From M3007 sp031373665 (lineage in GTDB: Bacteria > Bacteroidota > Bacteroidia > Chitinophagales > Saprospiraceae), in NCBI GenBank assembly GCA_031373665.1, contig JANMMZ010000009.1:86421-150420 (forward strand): a stretch of 64,000 nucleotides of DNA. The letters run 5' to 3'. A program made the translations under genes and the position numbers. Position 1 is the first letter of the stretch. Each line of letters begins with the position of its first letter. The notes beneath the pieces are model-generated. The model saw nothing but the letters and a program-made list of their open reading frames with translations, did not search any database and had not been told where the DNA came from. Positions 43,823 through 52,074 of the stretch are shown here, piece by piece.

Positions 43823-45592
43823 ATGATGAAAGAAAACAAATCCATATCCAATACGTCCCCATCCAAGGCACCACCCTCGGACTCACCTCCCTTTTTCCAA
43901 TCCAAACTCACTGTGAATACCCCCGGCGATGCCTACGAGCAAGAAGCCGATTCAATGGCCGACAGGGTCATGCGGATGCCCGAAGGCAACATCCCCTTTT
44001 TTGCACCTATTTCTAATATCGGCAGCATTCAGCGCAAATGCGCCACTTGCCAAGATGAAGAAAAAGTGCAACGAAAAGAAACCGCTAACTCTAGTGGACA
44101 AATCGCGCCGCCCGAAGTAGCCCAAACCCTATCGTCAGGTACTGGACAGGCTTTAGATTCCAGTACCCAGCAATTTATGGGCAGCCGTTTTGGCCACGAT
44201 TTCTCACAAGTGCGGATCAAAACCGACGCGCAAGCTGCATCATCAGCCCAGACTATACAAGCCAAGGCTTATACTTCTGGCACCGATATTGTATTTGGAT
44301 CAGGGGAATACCAACCTAGTACTACGGAGGGGAAAAGGTTGTTGGCGCATGAGTTGACGCATGTGGTGCAGCAGGGGAGAATCCCGTCGGGGGTTCAGAA
44401 AAAAGGGCTGATAGACCCATTTGGCGAAACAGACCTTGAAACCCTCCGCAATCGAATACTCGCGCCGCTGAGGCGATCAGATGCTACAGGATTTAGTACC
44501 CAAATTAGAACGCTAACCGAATCGGAATCAAAATTAATCATAAAAGACAATGCTTTTTGGAGAGAAATCAGACAAGTTTTCCGTGGAAAAAGCCTTTGGA
44601 CGGTCTTTACCATTATTTATTTCAACAATGAAATATCGGCGGCTCAAAGACGCTTATCTATGGCATTAAGCCTTGGAACTATTAAGGAGGCAACGGATGC
44701 ACTAGCCATCATCATCGCAGATGGAGAGCCATTTATAACCCAATATTGGGATATGTTAGAAGAAGTTATTTTTACTGTTTATAAGGATGATCCCCACATG
44801 ATCGAGTTATTTAGGATTTTGATATTACGCGATAGTGAACATAGCAAACCTAGAGATCTAAGTTTTAGGAGTAGTGAGGTTCACTATGAAAAAGACGCAT
44901 CAGGCACTTATAACCTAGAATATTACGGAAGTAATTATGGTATGACAGCCTATGCTACCAGACAAGAACTGCGGATAATTGTGCGAATTGCGTTTATGGA
45001 TGGGCTTAAGCCCGATCAACCTTATTCTTTCATGAAAGATAGCGAACGTGGAATACATGATGCATGGATATCCGCTATTACTCGAGTGTGGAACAATAAA
45101 TTTACCATTAGTAATGGAGGCAATCCACTTAATTTTACGGTAGTGCCCATTTTTGTATATGACAACAGTAGTGCTAATACAAAAGTCCTTATTCTAGGTG
45201 ATCGCTCCCAAAAGTGTCCTGGCACTTTACAAGCGGGCAGGGCTAATGAAGGGTGTTGGTTTTCAGATGATCAAACAATGGCATCAACCATTGCCCATGA
45301 ATTTGGTCACCTGCTTGGAGCCAGCGATGAGTATAATTTGCCAGGATCTAAGGCAGAAGTACCAGCAGCGATGCAAGCCAAACTCAGTGCAGACGACCTA
45401 GATCTCACCACCATAGAAGGCATAACTGGAAAGACAAAACGAGCCAAGAAAAAAGGTCATTCGATTGAAAGCCTTATGGGTACTTCCTATAAATCAACCA
45501 GCGTATATGCGCGTCATATTCGTTTATTAATCAAAGCCTTCAACGCCAGCCTACCAGCAGGTACTCCACCTTACACTGTCAAAGAAAAATAA
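43823..45592 (+). CDS. DUF4157 putative payload 4 with metzincin-like C-terminal domain
   Basis: A 589-residue putative cargo with the shared leader (FFQSKLTVNTPGDAYEQEAD, QRKCATCQDEEKVQRKE), a DUF4157 domain (about 96-187, HELTHVVQQ with His176), and an unrelated C-terminal region. The latter contains STIAHEFGHLLGASDEYNLPG, i.e. HExxHxxGxxD at residues 492-502, the zinc-binding pattern of metzincins with Asp as the third ligand. Downstream, SIESLMGTSYKSTSVYARHI places a Met a few dozen residues after the motif, compatible with a Met-turn. No secretion signal. It directly precedes the AAA+ ATPase gene. Confidence 0.87.
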   Translation: MMKENKSISNTSPSKAPPSDSPPFFQSKLTVNTPGDAYEQEADSMADRVMRMPEGNIPFFAPISNIGSIQRKCATCQDEEKVQRKETANSSGQIAPPEVAQTLSSGTGQALDSSTQQFMGSRFGHDFSQVRIKTDAQAASSAQTIQAKAYTSGTDIVFGSGEYQPSTTEGKRLLAHELTHVVQQGRIPSGVQKKGLIDPFGETDLETLRNRILAPLRRSDATGFSTQIRTLTESESKLIIKDNAFWREIRQVFRGKSLWTVFTIIYFNNEISAAQRRLSMALSLGTIKEATDALAIIIADGEPFITQYWDMLEEVIFTVYKDDPHMIELFRILILRDSEHSKPRDLSFRSSEVHYEKDASGTYNLEYYGSNYGMTAYATRQELRIIVRIAFMDGLKPDQPYSFMKDSERGIHDAWISAITRVWNNKFTISNGGNPLNFTVVPIFVYDNSSANTKVLILGDRSQKCPGTLQAGRANEGCWFSDDQTMASTIAHEFGHLLGASDEYNLPGSKAEVPAAMQAKLSADDLDLTTIEGITGKTKRAKKKGHSIESLMGTSYKSTSVYARHIRLLIKAFNASLPAGTPPYTVKEK

Positions 45593-45595
45593 CGC

Positions 45596-46909
45596 ATGAC
45601 ACCCAACCTCATCACAGCACTAGATTTTCTGGAAGCCCTTATCCACTTTCGACTGGCCAATCACTTTGGCCAAATGGCACCAGGCCCATCTGTACCAGTA
45701 TTCAAAGAAGACGACGCACCTTTCACACATTTTATCCTTCAAAACCGACTGAGTATTGATGAACTGGTGATACTAACCACTGCATTTTCAACCCATATCC
45801 GACCAGATATGTTCGACAAGGCCATAACAGAATTTATGCCCCAAGGGGGTGATTTTCCGCAAATCGGCGGCGTGAAAGGAATCAATTCTCGTAGTTTTAT
45901 CCCAACTGGTGAAACCGCCATTTTTCTCCTTGGCGGAGAAGCCTTGGATCGAAGGTTAGCAGTCCAACACATTTTTGGATCAGAACATTTTTTCAATAAA
46001 TCAAGGGTTGTTTATTTGGAAGAAATGAGCGATAGCGAACCCGCCATGAGCGGCCGACTCATACTCAATCGCGAATTCGCGGAACTTTTTTTATTTGGGA
46101 TCAAAGCCATACCCGCTATGAGTAGCAGGTTTCCGGCCCAGCATCTGCAAACACAATTAGAATGGGATGATTTGGTACTAACACCCCAGACAAGGCAACA
46201 ACTTCGCGAAATAGAAATTTGGTTGGCTCACCACCATACCCTCGCCAACGATTGGGGCATGGGGCGAAAAATCAAGCCAGGATACAGGGCCTTGTTTTAT
46301 GGGCCTCCCGGTACAGGCAAAACTGCTGCCGCATCTGTATTGGGTAAGCACATCAATATGGATGTGTTTAGGATTGACCTCTCCGCCATTGTATCAAAAT
46401 ATATTGGCGAAACAGAAAAAAACCTAGCAGGGCTTTTTGAACGGGCAGCCCATAAAAACTGGATCCTATTTTTCGATGAAGCCGATGCCCTATTTGGAAA
46501 AAGAACCGGCGTACGCGATGCCCACGACAAATACGCCAACCAAGAAGTATCTTATCTCTTGCAACGGGTGGAAGACCATCCGGGGCTGATCATTCTGGCA
46601 TCCAATTTTAAAAGCAATATGGATGATGCCTTCATTCGACGATTCCAATCCGTGGTACATTTTCCGGTGCCACGTGCCGAAGATCGCCTCGTACTTTGGC
46701 AGAAAACCATTCCCGATCAACTAGTGTTAGCAGATAATATTAACCTCAAAACCATTGCTGAAAAATACGAACTGACGGGGGCAAACATCGTTAATATCGT
46801 ACAATATTGCGCTTTGCAGGTGTTGGCTTCTGGCACTAATATATTGACCCTCGAAAATTTGCTGAACGGTATTCAACGCGAACTGCTCAAGGAAAACAAG
46901 ATTATGTAA
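45596..46909 (+). CDS. eCIS-associated AAA+ ATPase (Pvc15/Afp15-like)
   Basis: A 437-residue AAA+ ATPase, the conserved ATPase of Afp/PVC-type systems, thought to act on sheath or effectors during assembly. Walker A is YGPPGTGKTAAA (about 236-243), then SKYIGETEKNL, Walker B LFFDEADALFGKR (about 294), VSYLLQRVEDHPGLIILASNF (sensor 1), and the arginine finger region DDAFIRRFQSVVHFPVP. The N-terminal 200 residues are the family-specific domain. It ends the eCIS cluster; the next gene has its own promoter element and is not part of the system by sequence. The ATG at 45596 follows payload 4 by 3 bases. Confidence 0.93.
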   Translation: MTPNLITALDFLEALIHFRLANHFGQMAPGPSVPVFKEDDAPFTHFILQNRLSIDELVILTTAFSTHIRPDMFDKAITEFMPQGGDFPQIGGVKGINSRSFIPTGETAIFLLGGEALDRRLAVQHIFGSEHFFNKSRVVYLEEMSDSEPAMSGRLILNREFAELFLFGIKAIPAMSSRFPAQHLQTQLEWDDLVLTPQTRQQLREIEIWLAHHHTLANDWGMGRKIKPGYRALFYGPPGTGKTAAASVLGKHINMDVFRIDLSAIVSKYIGETEKNLAGLFERAAHKNWILFFDEADALFGKRTGVRDAHDKYANQEVSYLLQRVEDHPGLIILASNFKSNMDDAFIRRFQSVVHFPVPRAEDRLVLWQKTIPDQLVLADNINLKTIAEKYELTGANIVNIVQYCALQVLASGTNILTLENLLNGIQRELLKENKIM

Positions 46910-46918
46910 AAAACGTAC

Positions 46919-46926
46919 TACATTTG
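46919..46926 (+). promoter_or_regulatory. Predicted -7 element for the OmpA lipoprotein gene
   Basis: TACATTTG, an exact TAnnTTTG match, 20 bases before the ATG at 46947 and 10 bases after the ATPase stop. No clear -33 element. It suggests that the genes after the eCIS cluster are transcribed independently. Confidence 0.45.
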
Positions 46927-46946
46927 CCCCTACAAAAATTACTACT

Positions 46947-47816
46947 ATGCAGAAAACTAGTATCTTTTTAGCAGGCATTTGTCTGTTAAGTTTGGGCGCA
47001 TGTGTTAAAGCCTCTTTGTATCGTACTGAATTGAGTAGTCGCTCTGCTGCCGAAGCACGCGAGAAAGTACTCGTGATGGAATTGGTAGAACGCAGAAAAG
47101 AGGCCGCTGACCTCATCTCAAAAGTGAGCGATTGCAATAAAACCGTTGGCCGACAAGAATCTGATATGGTCAACCTGAACAACGAACTAAAATCTCGTAC
47201 CCAAAGCCTTGGCGAATCATCGTCGAAGTTATCAGCCGAAAAAACAACCGTCGAAAAAGACCTAATCACCACCCGCGACCAACTAAAGGCAAAAGAAGCC
47301 ATTGTTGATAAAGTAAAAGCGGCTCAGCAAAAACGCGCCAAAACCAATAGTGACCTAGAGCAGGCACTGGTACAAGCCTATGTCTCTAAAATGGAGACAG
47401 GTATCAACGTTGTGGTCGAAAATGATCAAATACAGTTGACTCTTCCTGATAGGGCACTGTTTGAGCCATCAGGTTTGCAAATCAGTGCCGAAGGAAAAAT
47501 ACTGTTGGATTCCTTGGCGAAGTTCCTTTCCACACGACCTGATTTGGATGTTGAGATTGTGGCATACACAGATAACGTAGTGCCACCCAAAGAAAAAACA
47601 CTTAAAGATACTTGGGATTGGAGTCTGCAAAGAGCCACCAACGTGGTACGGCTACTCATCAGGGAATACAACGTCAATGCCAACCAATTGAGCCCTATTG
47701 GAAGGGGCGAATTTTATCCGCTTACATCCAATGAAACGGCCGAAGGCCGCCAAAAAAATCGCCGTACCGTAGTAGTACTGCGGCCGGTGCTAACACCTGT
47801 TCCAATAGCGGAATAG
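46947..47816 (+). CDS. OmpA-family lipoprotein with coiled coil
   Basis: A 289-residue envelope protein. The signal peptide ends in a lipobox (LLSLGAC, Cys19), so it is probably a lipoprotein. Residues 30-150 are a long heptad-rich coiled coil (SRSAAEAREKVLVMELVERR, then SEKTT-like and LITTRDQLKAKEAIV segments). The C-terminal OmpA domain (about 165-280) contains RALFEPSGLQISAEGKILLDSL, ldVEIVAYTDN and ETAEGRQKNRRTVVV, the last being the peptidoglycan-binding NRR motif. It likely anchors the outer membrane to peptidoglycan. It is followed by recO with a 15-base gap. Involvement in eCIS release is conceivable because of position but unsupported. Confidence 0.85.
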   Translation: MQKTSIFLAGICLLSLGACVKASLYRTELSSRSAAEAREKVLVMELVERRKEAADLISKVSDCNKTVGRQESDMVNLNNELKSRTQSLGESSSKLSAEKTTVEKDLITTRDQLKAKEAIVDKVKAAQQKRAKTNSDLEQALVQAYVSKMETGINVVVENDQIQLTLPDRALFEPSGLQISAEGKILLDSLAKFLSTRPDLDVEIVAYTDNVVPPKEKTLKDTWDWSLQRATNVVRLLIREYNVNANQLSPIGRGEFYPLTSNETAEGRQKNRRTVVVLRPVLTPVPIAE

Positions 47817-47831
47817 CCAACACACCAGCAC

Positions 47832-48560
47832 TTGTTACTAAAAACACGAGGGATCGTATTCCGAACCGTCAAATACGGCGAAACAAGCGTAATTGCCGAT
47901 ATATTTACGGAAGAAAAAGGCCTCCACACCTTTATTGGTGGAGGCGTGCGCACCGCCAAATCGCGGATGCCTTTCAACCTGTTTCAGCCCATGACTGTTG
48001 TGGATATGGTGAGTTATTTCAAAGACTCCCCCGATGCTCTCAACCGTATCAAAGAGATCAGGGCTGATACTGTTTATCAGCGTATCCCTTTTGATATTAA
48101 ACGTGGGGTGGTGGCTCTTTTTATGGCCGAAGTGTGTCGAAAAAGCATTCAAGAAAAAGAAGAAAATCGCGATTTATTCGATTACCTTTGGAAAAATACC
48201 CAATGGTTGGATTCCACCACCTTGCCCATTGCCAACCTTCACCTCCACTTTTTATTGCACCTTTCTACCTTTCTGGGTTTTCAACCCGTCGTAGAAACAG
48301 CACAAACCGATGCAGCCTTCTTTGATGTAAAAGAAGGTATTTTCACGACAGAACAACCCCTGCATGGTCATGCTATGAATGGAGTTCAAACCTGTCAAAT
48401 GCTCAATTTGATGGAAGTTTCTCTTGAAGAATGTCATAATTTGCCCCTAACCCGCACAGACCGCAAACAATTGCTTGATAAATTATTGCTCTTTTTTCAA
48501 TTGCACGTACCTAATTTCGGCACATTGAATACCACGGAAGTGCTTGAAACGGTTTTTTAA
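47832..48560 (+). CDS. recO: DNA repair protein RecO
   Basis: A 242-residue RecO, the cytosolic mediator that loads RecA on SSB-coated DNA. The N-terminal OB-fold has the family opening LLKTRGIVFRTVKYGETSVIADIFTEEKGLHTFIGGGVR. The C-terminal helical domain follows, with HLHFLLHLSTFLGFQP and a C-terminal LFFQLHVPNFG. The conserved N-terminal motif begins right at a TTG codon (47832) with no ATG nearby, so a TTG start is inferred. Co-transcribed with the OmpA lipoprotein gene. Confidence 0.92.
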   Translation: MLLKTRGIVFRTVKYGETSVIADIFTEEKGLHTFIGGGVRTAKSRMPFNLFQPMTVVDMVSYFKDSPDALNRIKEIRADTVYQRIPFDIKRGVVALFMAEVCRKSIQEKEENRDLFDYLWKNTQWLDSTTLPIANLHLHFLLHLSTFLGFQPVVETAQTDAAFFDVKEGIFTTEQPLHGHAMNGVQTCQMLNLMEVSLEECHNLPLTRTDRKQLLDKLLLFFQLHVPNFGTLNTTEVLETVF

Positions 48561-48659
48561 AAACCATTTACCAAACATTGACGTTTAAGAAGGCCAATAA
48601 ACCTGCAAATGCCCGTATCTTGCAGCGTTTTTTTGTCACTATCCAAATATTTGATGTTT

Positions 48660-49826
48660 ATGAAGCAAATCATTTTTGCAGTTCTATTCCTTTTTTGTAC
48701 AATAACCTGCATTTCTGCTCAAGGTATTGAGTTTTTTCACGGCACTTGGCCGGAGGCTTTGGCAAAAGCCAAGGCTGAAAAAAAGATGATTTTCGTAGAT
48801 GCTTTTGCTGCTTGGTGTAGCCCATGCAAGCGTATGGCGAAAGAAACCTTTCCCGATTCAAAGGTGGGCGATTATTTCAATAACAATTTCATTAACCTGA
48901 AAATTGATATGGAACACGCTGACAATACAGAGTTTGCTTCAAAATATACTGTTCAGTCATATCCTACTTTGTTTTTTATTGATGAAAATGGTAAAATTGT
49001 CACGCGCGAAATAGGCGCGAAAGACGTAGAGCAACTCTTGGAAGTAGGCAAAAAAGCAATGGGCAAAAATGACCGTTCGGTAGAATTTGAAAAACTCTAC
49101 AGCGAAGGCAACCGTGACCCTCAGATGTTGCTCGATTACGTAAAAGCCCTCAATGGCGCAGGAAAGCCATCGTTGAAAATCACCAATGACTACCTAAAAA
49201 CGCAAAAAGACCTCAGCACGGAGTTCAACCTCCGCTTCATCTTGGAAGGTGCGATAGCCGCCGATAGCCGAGTGTTTGACCTGATGTGCAAAAACAAAAA
49301 CGCACTCATCGCCCTAGTAGGCGCAGAAGCATACAAGGCACGGGTAGAAACCGCCTGCAAATGTACCGTCAAGAAAGCCGTGGAGTTTAAAGACCAAACC
49401 CTCCTTGATGAAGTAAAAAAGAAAATGAAGGAAGGAAATCCTGACCGAGCCAAGATGTTTGGCTACGAGGCAGAAATGAGTTACTTTAAGGCCACCAAAG
49501 ATACCAAAAACTATCTAAAAGCCCTAGAAGGTTACAAGGACGAATTGGCACCGCCTTCGGCAAAACTCCATGACTTGGTCATTAATCTATTGAGAACTTT
49601 CCCCAACGATTCAAAAGCCTTGTTGCTGGCTGAAAAATGGGCAAAGAGTGTCGTGCAAGACCTCGGTAATGCAGAGTACCACATGACCCTAGCCGATGTA
49701 TATAAACGTCAGGGCGATAACGATAAGGCGCAAGAAACGGCTAAAAAGGCTTTGGAAGTGGCTGGAGAAAAAGATCCTTTATTGAAGGAGAAAATCAATC
49801 AATTTATCAACTCACTGAAATCATAA
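48660..49826 (+). CDS. Periplasmic thioredoxin-fold protein 1
   Basis: A 388-residue exported protein. The ATG at 48660 gives a clean signal peptide (MKQIIFAVLFLFCTITCISAQ); upstream in-frame starts would add a poor extension. A thioredoxin domain follows (about 22-140) with the active-site WCSPCKRM, the KIDMEHADN loop, and YPTLFFIDENGKI containing the conserved cis-Pro. The remaining 240 residues are helical and TPR-like (NAEYHMTLADVYKRQGDNDKAQETAKKALEVAG). It should act as a disulfide oxidoreductase or a fold-only scaffold in the periplasm. The next gene is a paralogue, starting one base later. Confidence 0.86.
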   Translation: MKQIIFAVLFLFCTITCISAQGIEFFHGTWPEALAKAKAEKKMIFVDAFAAWCSPCKRMAKETFPDSKVGDYFNNNFINLKIDMEHADNTEFASKYTVQSYPTLFFIDENGKIVTREIGAKDVEQLLEVGKKAMGKNDRSVEFEKLYSEGNRDPQMLLDYVKALNGAGKPSLKITNDYLKTQKDLSTEFNLRFILEGAIAADSRVFDLMCKNKNALIALVGAEAYKARVETACKCTVKKAVEFKDQTLLDEVKKKMKEGNPDRAKMFGYEAEMSYFKATKDTKNYLKALEGYKDELAPPSAKLHDLVINLLRTFPNDSKALLLAEKWAKSVVQDLGNAEYHMTLADVYKRQGDNDKAQETAKKALEVAGEKDPLLKEKINQFINSLKS

Positions 49827-49827
49827 T

Positions 49828-50970
49828 TTGAAATCATTATTGCTATATTTATCGCTATTGCCCGGTATTTTATCGGCTCAAAGCATGGTATTTGAACACG
49901 GTACGCTCCAAGAAGCCCTGACTAAGGCCAGTGCTGAGAAGAAAGTTGTTTTTCTGGATGCTTACACTGTTTGGTGTGGCCCTTGCAAAAAAATGACTGC
50001 CAATACCTTTCCTGATTCTACCGTTGGGGCGTTTTACAACGCCAATTTTGTGAATATCAAAATAGATATGGAAAAAGGGGAAGGGGTAGCCTTAGCGCGT
50101 CAGTATGGGATTGATCTTTATCCAACCCTACTTTTTTTGGATACCGAAGGCAAGATCATGCACCGAGTAGCCGGATTCTATGGCACTAAGGAATTTATAG
50201 AACTTGGACAATTGGCCTTAGATCCACTGCATAACCTTAGGACTTTGCTCCAAAGATACAAAAATGGAGACCGTAGTTCTGGGTTGTTATTGGAGTTGGT
50301 GCGGGCTAAAAGTGCGGCATATGATCCCGGCGCAGGGCAGATTGCCAACGAATATCTTAAAGTGCAAGATGACTTCTCATCCACTGAAAATATGGAATTG
50401 ATCTATAAATTTGTGGACGATCCATTTTCGGAAGGATTTAAATACATGACAAAAAATCGCGCCCTATTTGGAACAAAATATGGCGAAAAAGAAGTTGGTA
50501 AAAGAATTGACGACCTGTTTGAGTTTTATCCGGAACGGCACCCCAATATGCCACTCGGTGAAGTACAAAGGCTCTACGGCAGTTGTTATCCCGAGAAAGG
50601 AGAACGCATGGCTTCTGCCTATCGGATGACCTATTTCAGGCAAAAAGAGGATATGGACAATTTTGCCAACGCAGCCACTGATCATTACCAAAAGTATCCC
50701 ATGGAAGATGCCGATGAGATGAACGAAATGGCCTCTTTGTTTGCCATGTTTTTAACAGATCCGATACATATCAACCAAGCGGAAACTTGGGCAAAAGCCG
50801 CCATTAAAATACAGGAGAACTATCAAAACACCGATACCCTCGCTAGGATTTATGCCAAGCAAGGCAAAAAAAAGCAATCCATTAAAACCGCAAAAAAAGC
50901 ACTGAAATTAGCAGTGAAAAGCGGCGAAGATGCTTCGCAAACACAATCATTTTTAGAGACCTTGAAGTAA
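49828..50970 (+). CDS. Periplasmic thioredoxin-fold protein 2 (tandem paralogue)
   Basis: A 380-residue paralogue of the preceding gene: a signal peptide (LLLYLSLLPGILSAQ), thioredoxin domain with WCGPCKKM, KIDMEKGEG and YPTLLFLDTEGKI, then a helical C-terminal part ending in a TPR-like pair (ARIYAKQGKKKQSIKTAKKALKLAV). The start is a TTG at 49828, one base after the previous stop. It is the only in-frame start giving a signal peptide, so it is accepted. The stop overlaps the mnmA ATG by one base. The WCGPC active site here is the canonical thioredoxin form, WCSPC in the first copy a variant. Confidence 0.85.
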   Translation: MKSLLLYLSLLPGILSAQSMVFEHGTLQEALTKASAEKKVVFLDAYTVWCGPCKKMTANTFPDSTVGAFYNANFVNIKIDMEKGEGVALARQYGIDLYPTLLFLDTEGKIMHRVAGFYGTKEFIELGQLALDPLHNLRTLLQRYKNGDRSSGLLLELVRAKSAAYDPGAGQIANEYLKVQDDFSSTENMELIYKFVDDPFSEGFKYMTKNRALFGTKYGEKEVGKRIDDLFEFYPERHPNMPLGEVQRLYGSCYPEKGERMASAYRMTYFRQKEDMDNFANAATDHYQKYPMEDADEMNEMASLFAMFLTDPIHINQAETWAKAAIKIQENYQNTDTLARIYAKQGKKKQSIKTAKKALKLAVKSGEDASQTQSFLETLK

Positions 50971-52058
50971 TGAGTCGGCACGGAAAAGCATTGGTCGCCA
51001 TGTCTGGCGGCATAGATAGTACAGTTACCGCAGTCCTTTTGCACGAAGAGGGCTGGGAAGTGGTAGGCGTTACCATGAAAACATGGGATTATGCCACCTC
51101 TGGAGGCAGTAAGAAAGAAACTGGGTGCTGTTCATTGGACAGCATCAATGATGCCCGTCAAGTAGCCGTAAAACTCGGCTTTCACCATTTTATAGTGGAT
51201 ATCCGCGATGAATTTGGCGATTACGTGATTGATAATTTCGTAGATGAATACATGGCTGGGCGTACCCCCAACCCTTGCGTGCTCTGCAATACCCACATCA
51301 AATGGAATAGCCTCTTGCGCCGCGCCGATATGCTTGATTGTGAGTTCATTGCTACTGGCCATTACGGCATTATCAACGAGTTGGACGGTCGCAAATACAT
51401 TACTCGCGCCAAAGACCAGCAAAAAGACCAATCCTACGTGCTTTGGGGACTAAGCCAAGAGTGCCTCCGTCGTACGCGGATGCCTTTAGGGCCATTCACC
51501 AAGCCGGAGGTACGCCAAATGGCTGCCGAGCGAGGCTGGGACGAACTCAGCAAAAAAGCCGAGAGTTACGAAATCTGTTTCGTACCCGACAATGACTATC
51601 GGGGTTTCTTGCGTCGCCGCATTGATGGGCTGGATGATGCCGTCAGGGGTGGAACCTTCACCGATCCAGAAGGTAATATACTGGGCAAACACGATGGTTA
51701 TCCTTTCTACACAGTAGGCCAACGCAAGGGTTTAGGTATCGCACTGGGCGAGCCTATGTTTGTTACCGAAATCAGACCCGAAACCAATACAGTAGTCTTA
51801 GGTAGGGAGCAAGACCTAATCCGCAATGGGATGATGGTGTATAAGGCCAATCTGATGAAATACGAAACCCTTCCAGAATCAGGCATAGATACAGTGACTA
51901 AAATCAGGTATCGCGATGGAGGTACCATGAGTACCATCAATTCCTTAGGTTCTGATATTCATGTGTCATTTCATGCCAATGTAAAAGGCGTTGCTCCAGG
52001 ACAAAGTGCTGTTTTTTACGAAGGCGACGACGTAGTTGGCGGCGGCATTATTCGCTAA
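50970..52058 (+). CDS. mnmA: tRNA-specific 2-thiouridylase MnmA
   Basis: A 362-residue enzyme that puts sulfur on the wobble uridine (s2U34) of tRNA for Lys, Glu and Gln. The PP-loop SGGIDSTV is at residues 12-19. The catalytic Cys lies in TPNPCVLCN (about Cys103), and the second Cys in SYEICFVPDNDYR (about Cys202), which forms the persulfide in this family. The C-terminal tRNA-binding barrel has GKHDGYPFYTVGQRKGLGIALGEPM. The N-terminus is complete at the ATG that overlaps the upstream thioredoxin gene's stop. Confidence 0.97.
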   Translation: MSRHGKALVAMSGGIDSTVTAVLLHEEGWEVVGVTMKTWDYATSGGSKKETGCCSLDSINDARQVAVKLGFHHFIVDIRDEFGDYVIDNFVDEYMAGRTPNPCVLCNTHIKWNSLLRRADMLDCEFIATGHYGIINELDGRKYITRAKDQQKDQSYVLWGLSQECLRRTRMPLGPFTKPEVRQMAAERGWDELSKKAESYEICFVPDNDYRGFLRRRIDGLDDAVRGGTFTDPEGNILGKHDGYPFYTVGQRKGLGIALGEPMFVTEIRPETNTVVLGREQDLIRNGMMVYKANLMKYETLPESGIDTVTKIRYRDGGTMSTINSLGSDIHVSFHANVKGVAPGQSAVFYEGDDVVGGGIIR

Positions 52059-52074
52059 TCAAACTATTGCCCCT

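Noticed and set aside
22710..46909. The contractile cluster as a prophage or a type VI secretion system
   Set aside because: There are no capsid, terminase, portal, integrase or lysis genes and no TssJLM membrane complex or ClpV; the Pvc16-like, Pvc12-like, CIS_TMP and Pvc15-like genes identify an eCIS.
46947..47816. OmpA lipoprotein as part of the eCIS
   Set aside because: It has its own promoter element and pairs with recO; position alone does not support a role in the injection system.
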